A stretch of DNA of 64,000 nt from Chitinophagales bacterium (GTDB lineage: Bacteria; Bacteroidota; Bacteroidia; Chitinophagales; Saprospiraceae): assembly GCA_013299105.1 (NCBI GenBank), contig JAAFJY010000012.1:62001-126000 (forward strand). Reading direction: 5' to 3'. The position numbers and the translations under genes are program-made. The notes beneath the pieces are model-generated. The model made no database searches, was not told the origin of the DNA, and was given only the letters and a program-made list of their open reading frames with translations. Of the stretch, positions 33,137-41,569 are shown in pieces (the stretch's first letter is position 1; each line of letters opens with the position of its first letter).

Positions 33137-34649
33137 AGAGAAAAAAATCCTGATTGTAGACGATAATCCAGATTTTCATCGTCAGCTCAAGTTTTTATAC
33201 AGTGAGCAAGGGTTTCTATTCTCTAGTGCTTATAATGGAGATGAATTAAAAGATTTGCTTCGCAAAGAGCAATCTGACTTTTACTTGGTCATTCTTGATT
33301 TGGTATTGGATGAATCTAATGTAATTACTGGGTTCGATTACATCCCCATGATCAGAAAATACTGGCCAGCTACGGAGATCATTGTTGCAACCAACGACCG
33401 CAAAAGTGAAACCAAAGCCCAAGCAATGGAATTAGGGGCCTCAGCATTCCTAGAGAAATTTGAACACGACTCAAGATTGTGGCTCCAACAAATCAAAAAA
33501 GCATTAGAACATGTTGAGGATCGTCGAAAGATCAATGAGTTTGAAAAAAAAGATGCTTACATCAATCCTAAAGAATCCCCTCTCATTGGTTCGTCTTATA
33601 AAACCGAAAAACTACGCAAGTCCTTGAAATTTGCAGCAGAAGAGGATGATACCATCCTATTGACAGGAGAAACGGGGGTGGGAAAAGGTGTCGCCGCAAG
33701 ATTTATTCACGCAAACAACAGAAAAAGGGCTGAACAGAAATTTGAAGAGATTCTGCTGGTAAACATCAACAAGGATTTAGTCCCTAGTGAATTGTTTGGC
33801 CACAAAAAAGGCTCCTTTACTGATGCCAAGGAAGATCGGATTGGGCGTTTAGCATTGGCAGACAAGGGAGTTGTTTTTCTGGATGAAGTTGGAGATCTTT
33901 CCTTGGACGCACAAACCATTTTATTGCAGTTTCTCAACTCTAAAATTATCCGCCCTTTGGGTACAAACAACGATATCAAGTTAGATGTGCTCATCGTTAT
34001 GGCCACCAACAAAAATTTATTGGAAGAAGTCGATGCTGGGCGTTTTCGAGAAGACTTGTACTACCGCATTGCAGATACCATTGAAATTCCACCTTTGCGC
34101 TCTCGCCGCGAAGATATTATTCCCTTGATGGAGTTTTTTGCAGGCATGTCCACCATTGAGTTTATGGAAACCTTTGACGAGGAGTTGTGGCAATTTTTTA
34201 CTGCGGAATGTCCGTGGCGGGGTAACATTCGCCAATTGCAAAACGCCCTGCGCATTGTTCTCCGCAACAAAAAACGAGATGAGCTAAAAAAAGCCAACAT
34301 GAGCTGCCTTCCTGACGACATCGTAAAGCAGGAGAACAGAGTGATAATGACAAAGCCCAATATTGCCCCAACAATTTTCGGGAAACCAATCGAAACAATT
34401 CCTCAACAACAGCATAGTCCTACAGCACAAGACATGGCAATCAGGTCGGCTATGGCTGATTTTGAGGAAATTGAAAATGCCTTGAAGGTCGCAAATGGGC
34501 GCAAAGTAGCCGCAGCCAAATTAACTAGGTATAAATCAGCAGACAATATGCGCAATAAAGTCAAAAGGCTGATCTCCAAATATGGAGAGTTGATTTTTAA
34601 GTATCCTTTGACCCGAAGTGCCTATGAAAAGGAACTAGATGAAACCTAA
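33126..34649 (+). CDS. REC-AAA+-HTH response regulator (NtrC-type sigma-54 activator)
   Basis: 507 residues. Receiver 1-125: acidic pair D12-D13, phosphoacceptor D58 in LVILDLVLDE, Lys in FLEKFEHD. AAA+ domain about 155-390: Walker A GETGVGKG (181-188), Walker B VVFLDEVGDL, arginine-finger region FREDLYYRI. The sigma-54-contact loop reads GSFTDA (229-234) instead of GAFTGA. The C-terminus has a Fis-like helix region (IENALKVANGRKVAAAKLTR). It is the likely output of the kinase in the same operon, switching on sigma-54 promoters such as the one at 25358. The ATG at 33126 overlaps the preceding gene; upstream ATGs are less likely. Confidence 0.9.
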   Translation: MSNEEKKILIVDDNPDFHRQLKFLYSEQGFLFSSAYNGDELKDLLRKEQSDFYLVILDLVLDESNVITGFDYIPMIRKYWPATEIIVATNDRKSETKAQAMELGASAFLEKFEHDSRLWLQQIKKALEHVEDRRKINEFEKKDAYINPKESPLIGSSYKTEKLRKSLKFAAEEDDTILLTGETGVGKGVAARFIHANNRKRAEQKFEEILLVNINKDLVPSELFGHKKGSFTDAKEDRIGRLALADKGVVFLDEVGDLSLDAQTILLQFLNSKIIRPLGTNNDIKLDVLIVMATNKNLLEEVDAGRFREDLYYRIADTIEIPPLRSRREDIIPLMEFFAGMSTIEFMETFDEELWQFFTAECPWRGNIRQLQNALRIVLRNKKRDELKKANMSCLPDDIVKQENRVIMTKPNIAPTIFGKPIETIPQQQHSPTAQDMAIRSAMADFEEIENALKVANGRKVAAAKLTRYKSADNMRNKVKRLISKYGELIFKYPLTRSAYEKELDET

Positions 34650-34712
34650 TATAGTCCTTATCTAAACCTTGACGACAAATCTTTTATCTCTAAGCGCTGC
34701 TAAATCTCCAAT

Positions 34713-36905
34713 ATGAAAATCGAAATCTATTTCTTTACCATCAACCCTAATGCACTTGGTAAAGATGACGCTGTCAAGACTGTTTTGGATGATAATAAGG
34801 GACAAGGCTGGGAGAAAATAATTGAGCTAATAGAAAAGTTGGCTAATAGCATTCAAGAAGAAACACAAGTAGAACTTTATTTTCCTAGAACCCCTTGGAA
34901 ACGGCTCACTATTACTGATCTAAATGCTAGTGAACTGTTAGGGAAATTGGTCGAAACCGAGACCCCAGACGGAAATTCACCGAAACTCTTTATTATTTTT
35001 TGCGAAATGGGCGATTTAAAAGCCAACAGCAATACATTGACCCTAGAGAAAAATTTAAGTATGGTCACACAGTATTTTCGCCATACTTGCAGGCCAGAAA
35101 AAGGAATAGAAAAACTTGATGCGGTTGATTATCAGCCTATCTTATGTATCGGCACTGAAGACATCATGCATTTGTATGAGCATGACAAAGAAGATGCTTA
35201 TCAACGCACCTTAGAACTAGACCACCGCGTCAAATACCTAGACTCAAGCATCTGGAATCGATACCTCCCCATTGATACCATTGATGAAAACGCAGATCCT
35301 TTTGAAGATCGGCTTAAAGACATGCTCCTCAAATTTGTCAACTGGCACCAAGATCACCTCTATGATACGGTACCAGCAGTGGCCACCTTAGAGTTTCAGA
35401 CCCGAATGTTGCTGCATTCCTTTATTTCCAGGGTAGGCGAAAAAGGTCACAATGAACTGGTACACCCTTTTAAATTCCACTCCGAAAGCCGAATGGAAGA
35501 AAAATGCCTTGAACTGGAAAAGTTTTTTGATGCACCAAGAGAAGGGCAAAGCCTGAAACAAGCCCTGCGTTGGAATTTGTTGTTGGTGGACGACCAAGGG
35601 GAGAAAAAGTCTTTGTCCTTTGTGGGTAAAATCAACTATGGAGAAAAAAAGGAGATTAACAAAAAACAGTTGATTGAAAAAATCTTGTTCCAAAACGGCA
35701 TCCAACACGAGATTACTCCACCCGATGATGACCACAAAATCATCGATGAGATGCTTGAAAAGATGAAGTTGGGTGAAAATGGTCGAGTTTTTGACATTCT
35801 TTTGCTCGATTATTTGTTGGGCGACAATGGAGAGCAAGAACGAGAATACGGGCATGAGTTCCTGATCAAGCTCAACAACAATGAAAAAGTCCGGCGTGGG
35901 CCATTTGGCAGGCATTGGATTTTCCCAATCTCTTCATTTCCTCACGCTTTTTATGACAAACTCGTACAGTTGGGCATCAATTATTTCACCAATTGGTGGC
36001 ATTTGTCCCATGGCGGAGATCCCATTTGTACGCCAGAACTCTTCCGCTACAACTTGCTTGGGTTTATGAAGCAGCAGGTTTGTGTGTGTTATTACGATGC
36101 AGAGACTTTGAAGAAGTTGATTAGTCGTTATCATTATCTTGAGGACATTGATATGTGGGCAGCGGCAGTGTCCAGGATGATCCAACATATCCAAGCATAT
36201 CGGGATCAATTAAAAAGATTAGTGGATAAAAGTGCCGATGAAACGCATCATGGCTTAAGTGCAGGGCTTTTAAACTTTTTTAAAGGTCAAAAAACAATTA
36301 GTAAATTTGAAAACAAGTTTGAATCGATTATAAATCAAATAATAGATGGTAAAGATTGGCATGAAATTGAAAAAAATATAAAACAATTCAATGCCTCATT
36401 ACAATGGAAGGAATATAGAGGTGTATTTCCCCTGGAAATAATGAAGAAAATCAACAATCGAAAATCACCTATTCTATATTTATCTTGGTCAGGTTCTGAA
36501 AAGGATAAAACCCTTGTAAATGAAATTCTTGACCATATAATACCTTTTGAAAATGATAAAAAACTCAAGTTTTACAATATTCATAAAGTACACCCAAGTA
36601 GAGATATCAAAAAAGAGCGAAAACAAGTATTAAAAGCTGCTTCCTTTTTTATAATTTTTTTGAGTTCCGAATACAGGTTGAAAGAAGCTGAGTATTTTTT
36701 TAATGATATCATCAATATTACTCGAAAAAGTCCAGGTAAGCTTGCTATTGTAAATTTATCTGATTACTATAATAAATTTACAGGAGTCGATATTTCAAGG
36801 CATGTGATTTTTCCATCAACAACAAAATATTACAATGATAACAGCAAAAATAAAATAAGTACTCGGAAGCGGCTATCGGAGTGGCTAGACTCAATTTTGA
36901 AATAG
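34713..36905 (+). CDS. Receiver-TIR fusion protein with unknown N-domain
   Basis: 730 residues. Residues 1-215 are an unrecognised domain (IEIYFFTINPNALGKDDAVK; KLFIIFCEMGDL). The middle is receiver-like: NLLLVDD (D293-D294), phosphoacceptor D366 in FDILLLDYLLGD, and HWIFPISSFPHAF as the Thr/Ser strand, with long insertions. The C-terminal 145 residues (from about 585) form a TIR-like domain: SPILYLSWSGSEKDKTLV, then ASFFIIFLSSEYRLKEAEYF. The position of the catalytic Glu of NAD-cleaving TIRs appears to be Asn. It starts 63 bases after the activator gene. A phospho-controlled TIR adaptor or effector is my inference. Confidence 0.75.
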   Translation: MKIEIYFFTINPNALGKDDAVKTVLDDNKGQGWEKIIELIEKLANSIQEETQVELYFPRTPWKRLTITDLNASELLGKLVETETPDGNSPKLFIIFCEMGDLKANSNTLTLEKNLSMVTQYFRHTCRPEKGIEKLDAVDYQPILCIGTEDIMHLYEHDKEDAYQRTLELDHRVKYLDSSIWNRYLPIDTIDENADPFEDRLKDMLLKFVNWHQDHLYDTVPAVATLEFQTRMLLHSFISRVGEKGHNELVHPFKFHSESRMEEKCLELEKFFDAPREGQSLKQALRWNLLLVDDQGEKKSLSFVGKINYGEKKEINKKQLIEKILFQNGIQHEITPPDDDHKIIDEMLEKMKLGENGRVFDILLLDYLLGDNGEQEREYGHEFLIKLNNNEKVRRGPFGRHWIFPISSFPHAFYDKLVQLGINYFTNWWHLSHGGDPICTPELFRYNLLGFMKQQVCVCYYDAETLKKLISRYHYLEDIDMWAAAVSRMIQHIQAYRDQLKRLVDKSADETHHGLSAGLLNFFKGQKTISKFENKFESIINQIIDGKDWHEIEKNIKQFNASLQWKEYRGVFPLEIMKKINNRKSPILYLSWSGSEKDKTLVNEILDHIIPFENDKKLKFYNIHKVHPSRDIKKERKQVLKAASFFIIFLSSEYRLKEAEYFFNDIINITRKSPGKLAIVNLSDYYNKFTGVDISRHVIFPSTTKYYNDNSKNKISTRKRLSEWLDSILK

Positions 36906-36925
36906 GTGTGAAAGTTCTTTAATTT

Positions 36926-37657
36926 TTACTTCAACCGATCATTTATCAATAACGCTAATGCGTCCATAATTTCGACATAGACCCTATTCCTATTTTTAAG
37001 GTTTTTAATAAAGCTACCATCTCTTGGCAAGCCTTGTAATTTGGCGAAATCAAATTTAGACCACCTGCAGTGATCTAAAAAAATTGGAAAAACAGCAATT
37101 TTATCTTTATTTCTGCGTTTCAAAACCTTGTTCAACTCATTTTCCCAGATATAATCCGAGGCCAGGAAATTAGGACTGATCAATAACAAAATGATCTGAG
37201 CTTGCTTCAACTCATCTTTAATCTTTTTATCCCATTCCACGCTTGGGTTGATTTCTACATCGCTCCAGTGTGAAATTTTATCTTTATACTCTCTTTTCAA
37301 GACCCTGAGGTGGACCTCTAGTTCTGTCTTATATCTTCTGTCTTTCCTTGCGTAAGAAATGAAAATTTTGACGGTTTTTGGCGGTTCATCATTGGAACTT
37401 TGAGGTGTTGCATTTGAACCGATATCTCCTTTAGTGTTTTTAGCTTCAAGCTGATCAATGATCTTCAAAGCTGCGGCTACTGCTCGATTAAATTTTAACT
37501 CTTCTTGTTCAACTGAGATAGTGCCCATCAACTTTTCTTGAAGCATTCTTCGAAAGGAGCTCAATTGTACCTTTGCAGAACGACTGTGTCCTGCAAGCAT
37601 TTCCAAGGCTTTTTCTATTTCGCCTTTTCCAATTAGTTTTTTTATTTCTTGAAACAT
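36926..37657 (-). CDS. EAD11-like/TIR-domain protein
   Basis: 243 residues from the ATG at 37657 (MFQEIKKLIGKGEIEKALEM). Residues 1-71 match the helical pattern of effector-associated domain 11 (LIxKGExEKALExL ... LMGTISVEQEELKFNRAVAA). A polar linker follows, then a TIR domain (about 95-235) with TVKIFISYARKDRRYKTEL and LLLISPNFLASDYIWENELN, where the Glu of WENE fits the NADase catalytic position. Such EAD-TIR proteins are predicted prokaryotic immune effectors recruited by EAD-EAD contacts. Convergent with the receiver-TIR gene, 21 bases apart. Confidence 0.8.
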   Translation of the reverse strand: MFQEIKKLIGKGEIEKALEMLAGHSRSAKVQLSSFRRMLQEKLMGTISVEQEELKFNRAVAAALKIIDQLEAKNTKGDIGSNATPQSSNDEPPKTVKIFISYARKDRRYKTELEVHLRVLKREYKDKISHWSDVEINPSVEWDKKIKDELKQAQIILLLISPNFLASDYIWENELNKVLKRRNKDKIAVFPIFLDHCRWSKFDFAKLQGLPRDGSFIKNLKNRNRVYVEIMDALALLINDRLK

Positions 37658-37723
37658 TGGGTCAAAAGTTTTAAGTGATCGGCCACAAAAGCAGCCGATC
37701 ACCGGAAGTTAAGGTACAACATA

Positions 37724-38515
37724 TTATTCGTGTTCCCAATAGTTGCCAGGTAAAAGTTCATGAATTTGCCAATCTTTAGCGGCATGGGCCTGTTTGGCAA
37801 GTTCTGGACTGGTATATGGGCCTACCAATACCCGGTACAACTTATCTGCTTGGTTTTTCAAGACAACGACCTTGGCTTCATTCACCCCTTTCCACCTGGA
37901 TTTTTTCTTGAGCGCTCCTTCGAGCTCTGCCAAAGCCGCAATTTGCACATAATAATTGCCACTAAGGGGTAAAGAAGTCTCTAAAACCAAAGGCGCTTTT
38001 TCAGTAAGGACAGGTTCTTCGGGAGCTGGGTTAGGATCATGTACGACATCCTCTTCTTTTGACCAAGGAGGAAGTCCTTCTTGGTATGGCTCAGGGTCGT
38101 ATTCTCCATAGTCATCAGGATCTTCGTTGCTCAAACCGCTGTCATCTGGTAACTCTGGAGGGTCGTGTAACGGTCCATTCTGGTTCTGAGAACCTGCACT
38201 AGCAGTAGTTTTTTCACCGTTGAAATTCAGCTTTCCCTCATTCACAAACAAGTAAAGAAAAAAACCAGCTACCAAAAATACAAGTGCTACCATGACTACT
38301 CCACTGTCGCTTTCTTGTTGACGGTAACGATTGTAGTGCTGATTCGGCGGATGGTTATAGCCACCTTGGTAATATACCCTTTGTTGTTGCGGACCATGAT
38401 CCGACCAATTAGGGTCTTCATACCGATGACGGGGCCTGAACCAGTAGCGCAAGGCCAATACCATCAACACCAGCGCGCAAATCAGGAGTCCAACACTTGG
38501 CAAATAATTTTCCAT
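37724..38515 (-). CDS. SPOR-domain protein with two membrane segments
   Basis: 263 residues from the ATG at 38515. TM1 about 5-22 (PSVGLLICALVLMVLAL), then a polar loop rich in Tyr, Gln and Arg (HYNRYRQQESDSG), TM2 about 73-91 (VVMVALVFLVAGFFLYLF), a long acidic Pro-rich linker, and a C-terminal SPOR domain (YYVQIAALAELEGALKKKSR, KLYRVLVGPYTSPELAKQA). SPOR domains bind denuded septal peptidoglycan. The TM-loop-TM head resembles the small proteins at 25420 and 39188. It lies 66 bases upstream of the EAD-TIR gene on the same strand, so they may form an operon. Confidence 0.85.
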   Translation of the reverse strand: MENYLPSVGLLICALVLMVLALRYWFRPRHRYEDPNWSDHGPQQQRVYYQGGYNHPPNQHYNRYRQQESDSGVVMVALVFLVAGFFLYLFVNEGKLNFNGEKTTASAGSQNQNGPLHDPPELPDDSGLSNEDPDDYGEYDPEPYQEGLPPWSKEEDVVHDPNPAPEEPVLTEKAPLVLETSLPLSGNYYVQIAALAELEGALKKKSRWKGVNEAKVVVLKNQADKLYRVLVGPYTSPELAKQAHAAKDWQIHELLPGNYWEHE

Positions 38516-38980
38516 TTTGTACATGTTATAAAGGTGAGAAATTGCTTTTCTGGTTGTTCTAAAGTTATCAACCAGGCTCAGTACTTAATCATGAAAAATC
38601 ATACCAGAAAAAGAAAGGAATACGAATTCACCTAACCAATAAACTGAAAATCAATTATTTAAATTGATTGTATTTTTTCTCGCTCAATTTCCAGGCTTTT
38701 GAGCAGGGTAATTATTCTAAAAATTCGACAGGTTCTAAATTTCGACATTAAATGTTTAGTAATTTTCGGATAAATTGATAATTCTTGGATTCATAGGATT
38801 TTTGTTAACAATTCTAGAAATTCTAATTAATCTAACTCTTTCTTCTAGATTGAAAATCAATTATCTTCAACTTTAAAATGATTCAATTAATTGACAACCA
38901 ATTAATTAAAATCAAAAAAAGCAACTCACTAAACTTACCCTTATTTTTTGGCCTGGATATTGACCACATAAAACTGTCGC
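38516..38980. other. AT-rich divergent regulatory region at the right island border
   Basis: About 460 bases, strongly AT-rich, between the divergent SPOR gene and the small-protein operon. It contains several ATTCTAAAAATTCGAC / TTCTAAATTTCGAC-type sequences (38712-38745) and ATTCTAGAAATTCTAATTAA (38813 region), similar to those before the left-flank gene. Candidate upstream activating sites; no gene seen. Confidence 0.4.
38949..38963 (+). promoter_or_regulatory. Sigma-54-like promoter with imperfect -12 (TGGC-N7-TTGA)
   Basis: TTGGCCTGGATATTGACCAC keeps the -24 TGGC and -12 TTG at sigma-54 spacing, but GC at -12 is GA. The downstream sequence (CCACATAAAACTGTC) aligns with the left-flank promoter (CCACTTAGTAACTGAC), which suggests homologous promoters. 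It lies 63 bases before the ATG at 39026. Confidence 0.3.
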
Positions 38981-39025
38981 ATGCAGCGGCAAACAGCAAA
39001 AATCTTCACACTTAAATTCAAAATC

Positions 39026-39184
39026 ATGTTTACCAACACAAACAACCAAAACCAGCCTAAAAGCTCAGGTCAAATCCTGGCACACGCACAAAACTGGGTT
39101 AAATTGAATGGCCCAAAACAAGTTAAACGCAATTTGTGCTATCGCAAAATTCCATTTCGTAACCGCCGGAAGGCTAAAAACTAA
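39026..39184 (+). CDS. Small basic protein
   Basis: 52 residues from the ATG at 39026, ending in a very basic tail (KQVKRNLCYRKIPFRNRRKA). No known family. It is followed after 3 bases by the two-TM gene at 39188, so the two are probably translated from one mRNA. The coding call rests on the tight spacing and the promoter-like sequence upstream; an upstream ATG at 38981 is possible. Confidence 0.45.
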   Translation: MFTNTNNQNQPKSSGQILAHAQNWVKLNGPKQVKRNLCYRKIPFRNRRKAKN

Positions 39185-39187
39185 CAC

Positions 39188-39433
39188 ATGGAGCTACTTT
39201 TTGTGCTTGCTGTAGGGCTTGGCATCATTATCATGTTGAGCTCTCAGCGCACTTTACCACCAAATGATTATCCAGCTAACCAAGGAGGGATTTGGATCCG
39301 AGTGGAACCACCTCACTCAGCATGGGATCAAGATTTTGATCACCAGCGTCGGAACGGCTATTATGATCACTTTTTTTATGCAGTACTCATCATTTGCTTG
39401 CTTTTCCTATTGTATTTTCTTTATACGAAGTAG
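39188..39433 (+). CDS. Small two-TM protein (right flank of the island)
   Basis: 81 residues: membrane helix about 2-18 (LLFVLAVGLGIIIMLSS), a polar loop rich in Pro, Asp, His and Arg (about 20-60), and a second helix about 63-79 (YAVLIICLLFLLYFLY). No family recognised. Same layout as the 62-residue protein at 25420. A strong terminator follows, closing the island. Confidence 0.65.
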   Translation: MELLFVLAVGLGIIIMLSSQRTLPPNDYPANQGGIWIRVEPPHSAWDQDFDHQRRNGYYDHFFYAVLIICLLFLLYFLYTK

Positions 39434-39456
39434 ATGCAAGCCAAATCAATCAAGTT

Positions 39457-39495
39457 GAAAGGGCACTCCGCAAGTGTGCCCTTTCATTTTTTTTG
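39457..39495 (+). terminator. Intrinsic terminator at the right island border
   Basis: GAAAGGGCACTCCG and CAAGTGTGCCCTTTC form a stable hairpin followed by a run of eight T. Confidence 0.9.
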
Positions 39496-39695
39496 TGAAA
39501 ATTAAAGTAACAAGTAACGTACTTGAAAGCGAAGCGGGCCAATGCTGGGGATTCTTGTTCAAACCAAAAAAATCGCGTTGATAACTGTCACATATTTCGT
39601 TCGCCTTGTATCATCAAAATGTTCAGGGCAAAAATTACCATCATGCTAACTTCTCCGGATTTTTCAGTATAAAATATTTAAAAATGCCTAAAACG

Positions 39696-39731
39696 AAAAA
39701 AGGCCCTCTCAATTTGAGACGACCTTTTTTT
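39696..39731 (-). terminator. Terminator of the tRNA-fMet gene
   Basis: AAAAAAGG pairs with CCTTTTTTT, with the inner stem CTCAA/TTGAG. On the minus strand it lies 6 bases after the tRNA 3' end and is followed by a T run. Confidence 0.75.
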
Positions 39732-39736
39732 CTTTG

Positions 39737-39809
<73 letters not shown>

Positions 39810-39944
39810 ATATTAGGCTGCAAAGATAAGTCGGGTTTTCATGCTGCGCAAGTATTTTTATGAAAAAAGTGTAGATTTTCCTTTAAAATCAAAACAATAA
39901 ATTGGTTGCCAGTGGCTTAGTTGAGGAATAAATATTTGTGGACT

Positions 39945-39978
39945 AGTTGAAAAGTTGAAATGTTGAAGGGTTGAAAAG
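39945..39978. repeat. Short tandem GTTGAAA-type repeat
   Basis: Units AGTTGAAAAGTTGAAATGTTGA, then AGGGTTGAAAAG, in the gap between tRNA-fMet and the thiolase gene. Reverse-complement of the family copy at 24063. Confidence 0.7.
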
Positions 39979-40056
39979 AGAGCTCCGAGGTCAACTTTTC
40001 AGGTCTCAAGAGCAGAATTATTGATCAACATAAAACAGTAGTTAGTCTGCTTTGTT

Positions 40057-40064
40057 TACCTTTG
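40057..40064 (+). promoter_or_regulatory. Bacteroidota -7 box (TACCTTTG) for the thiolase gene
   Basis: An exact TAnnTTTG match 128 bases before the ATG at 40192. The leader contains another short TTCAAC-type repeat (40151-40184) ending 8 bases before the start codon. Confidence 0.5.
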
Positions 40065-40191
40065 TGAGCTTGAAACAAAGCAAGGTTTGAAGTAAGAAAG
40101 GATCGCAAAACAATGCAATCTGGGCACTGAAATCATCTGCAAGGCCCCTCTCTTCAACATTTCACGCTTCAACCTTTCAACTCAACTTGCC

Positions 40192-41370
40192 ATGAAAGAA
40201 GTATTCATCGTCTCCGCTGTTCGCACGCCCATTGGCAGTTTCGGCGGCATGTTGCAAAGTTTTTCTGCTACCCAATTGGGCGCTTTGGCCATCAAAGGTG
40301 CTTTGGAAAAAGCGGGCCTCAGTGCTGCCGAGGTCGAAGAAGTGATCATGGGCAACGTCTGCTCGGCCAACCTGGGCCAGGCTCCTGCCCGCCAGGCAGC
40401 ACTTGGGGCTGGCATCGGCGAAAATGTGCCTTGCACCACCATCAACAAAGTTTGCGCATCGGGCATGAAAGCCGCCATGTACGCCGCCCAGGCCATTCAG
40501 TTGGGGCAGGCCGACATCATCGTGGCTGGGGGCATGGAAAGCATGTCGAACATCCCTTATTATGTACCCAGCGCCCGCTGGGGTGGCAAATACGGCAACC
40601 TGGAGCTGATCGACGGCCTGGCCAAAGACGGCCTCACCGACGCCTACGACCACCAGGCGATGGGCGTATGTGCCGACGCTACCGCCAGCAAGTACCAAAT
40701 TTCGCGGGAGGCGCAGGATGAATTTGCGATCCGCTCCTACCAATTGGCGGCCCAAAGTACCCAGGCGGGCCATTTCCAGGCCGAAATCGTTCCCATCAGC
40801 ATCCCTCAGCGCAAAGGTGAGCCCCTGCTGGTGGTAGAAGATGAAGAATACAAGAAAGTCGATTTTGCCAAAATCCCCACCCTGCGCGCTACCTTTACCA
40901 AAGACGGCACCGTAACTGCCGCCAACGCCAGTACCATCAACGACGGCGCGGCTGCCCTGATTTTGGCAAGTGCCGAAGCCGTACAAAAGTTCCAACTCCA
41001 ACCCATTGCCAAGATCCGCGCCTTTGCCGACGCCGAGCAAGCCCCGCAATGGTTCACCACCACACCCACCATCGCCGCACCCAAGGCCCTGAAAAAAGCT
41101 GGCCTGAGCATGGCCGACATTGATTTTCTGGAGGTCAACGAAGCCTTTGCGGTGGTGCCCCTGGCTTTCAACCAGGTGCTCAATGTGCCTATTGACAAGG
41201 TAAATGTGCTGGGCGGAGCCTGTGCCATCGGCCACCCCCTGGGTGCATCTGGGGCTCGGATTTTGACTACTTTGAGCAATGTGTTGCAGCAGAAGGGCGG
41301 GACCTTGGGCCTGGCCGCGATTTGCAATGGGGGCGGTGGGGCTTCGGCGATGGTGATAGAGAGGGTGTAA
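40192..41370 (+). CDS. Acetyl-CoA C-acyltransferase (thiolase)
   Basis: 392 residues, full length. It cleaves 3-ketoacyl-CoA or condenses two acetyl-CoA. Catalytic residues are visible: C88 in NKVCASGMKAAM, H348 in CAIGHPLGASGARIL and C378 in AICNGGGGASAMVIE. GGMESMSNIPYY is the conserved loop of the biosynthetic-type group, so acetoacetyl-CoA thiolase is likely, but degradative use cannot be excluded. Monocistronic here. A damaged MITE copy begins right after the stop. Confidence 0.95.
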   Translation: MKEVFIVSAVRTPIGSFGGMLQSFSATQLGALAIKGALEKAGLSAAEVEEVIMGNVCSANLGQAPARQAALGAGIGENVPCTTINKVCASGMKAAMYAAQAIQLGQADIIVAGGMESMSNIPYYVPSARWGGKYGNLELIDGLAKDGLTDAYDHQAMGVCADATASKYQISREAQDEFAIRSYQLAAQSTQAGHFQAEIVPISIPQRKGEPLLVVEDEEYKKVDFAKIPTLRATFTKDGTVTAANASTINDGAAALILASAEAVQKFQLQPIAKIRAFADAEQAPQWFTTTPTIAAPKALKKAGLSMADIDFLEVNEAFAVVPLAFNQVLNVPIDKVNVLGGACAIGHPLGASGARILTTLSNVLQQKGGTLGLAAICNGGGGASAMVIERV

Positions 41371-41374
41371 AAAA

Positions 41375-41478
41375 ACGGCCCCTTTCCGTTTACCCTGCGT
41401 TACAAAAAAGCTCATTATGCACAGCATAACTTCACTTTTTTGCGCCTTGGCTAAACGAAAACGTGCTCGTTTTTTGGA
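41375..41478 (+). mobile_element. Partial MITE-like element (copy B, ends lost)
   Basis: About 104 bases matching the interior of copies A, C and D: ACGGCCCCTTTCCG, then AGCTCATTATGCACAGCATA and CACTTTTTTGCGC. The terminal GAGTATGTTTAAA sequences are missing on both sides. It starts five bases after the thiolase stop codon. Confidence 0.65.
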
Positions 41479-41569
41479 AGAAATGACCTGTTTGAAGGCT
41501 TTCAAAAACAGGAGAACTTCAACAAGTAAAGGAATTGGCGCAATACAGCCTTTGCCTGTACCGCCCCCC

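Noticed and set aside
40177-41505. 442-residue minus-strand ORF opposite the thiolase gene
   Set aside because: It is an antisense shadow: the plus-strand thiolase has all catalytic motifs, while the shadow has no recognisable domain and reads through the flanks.
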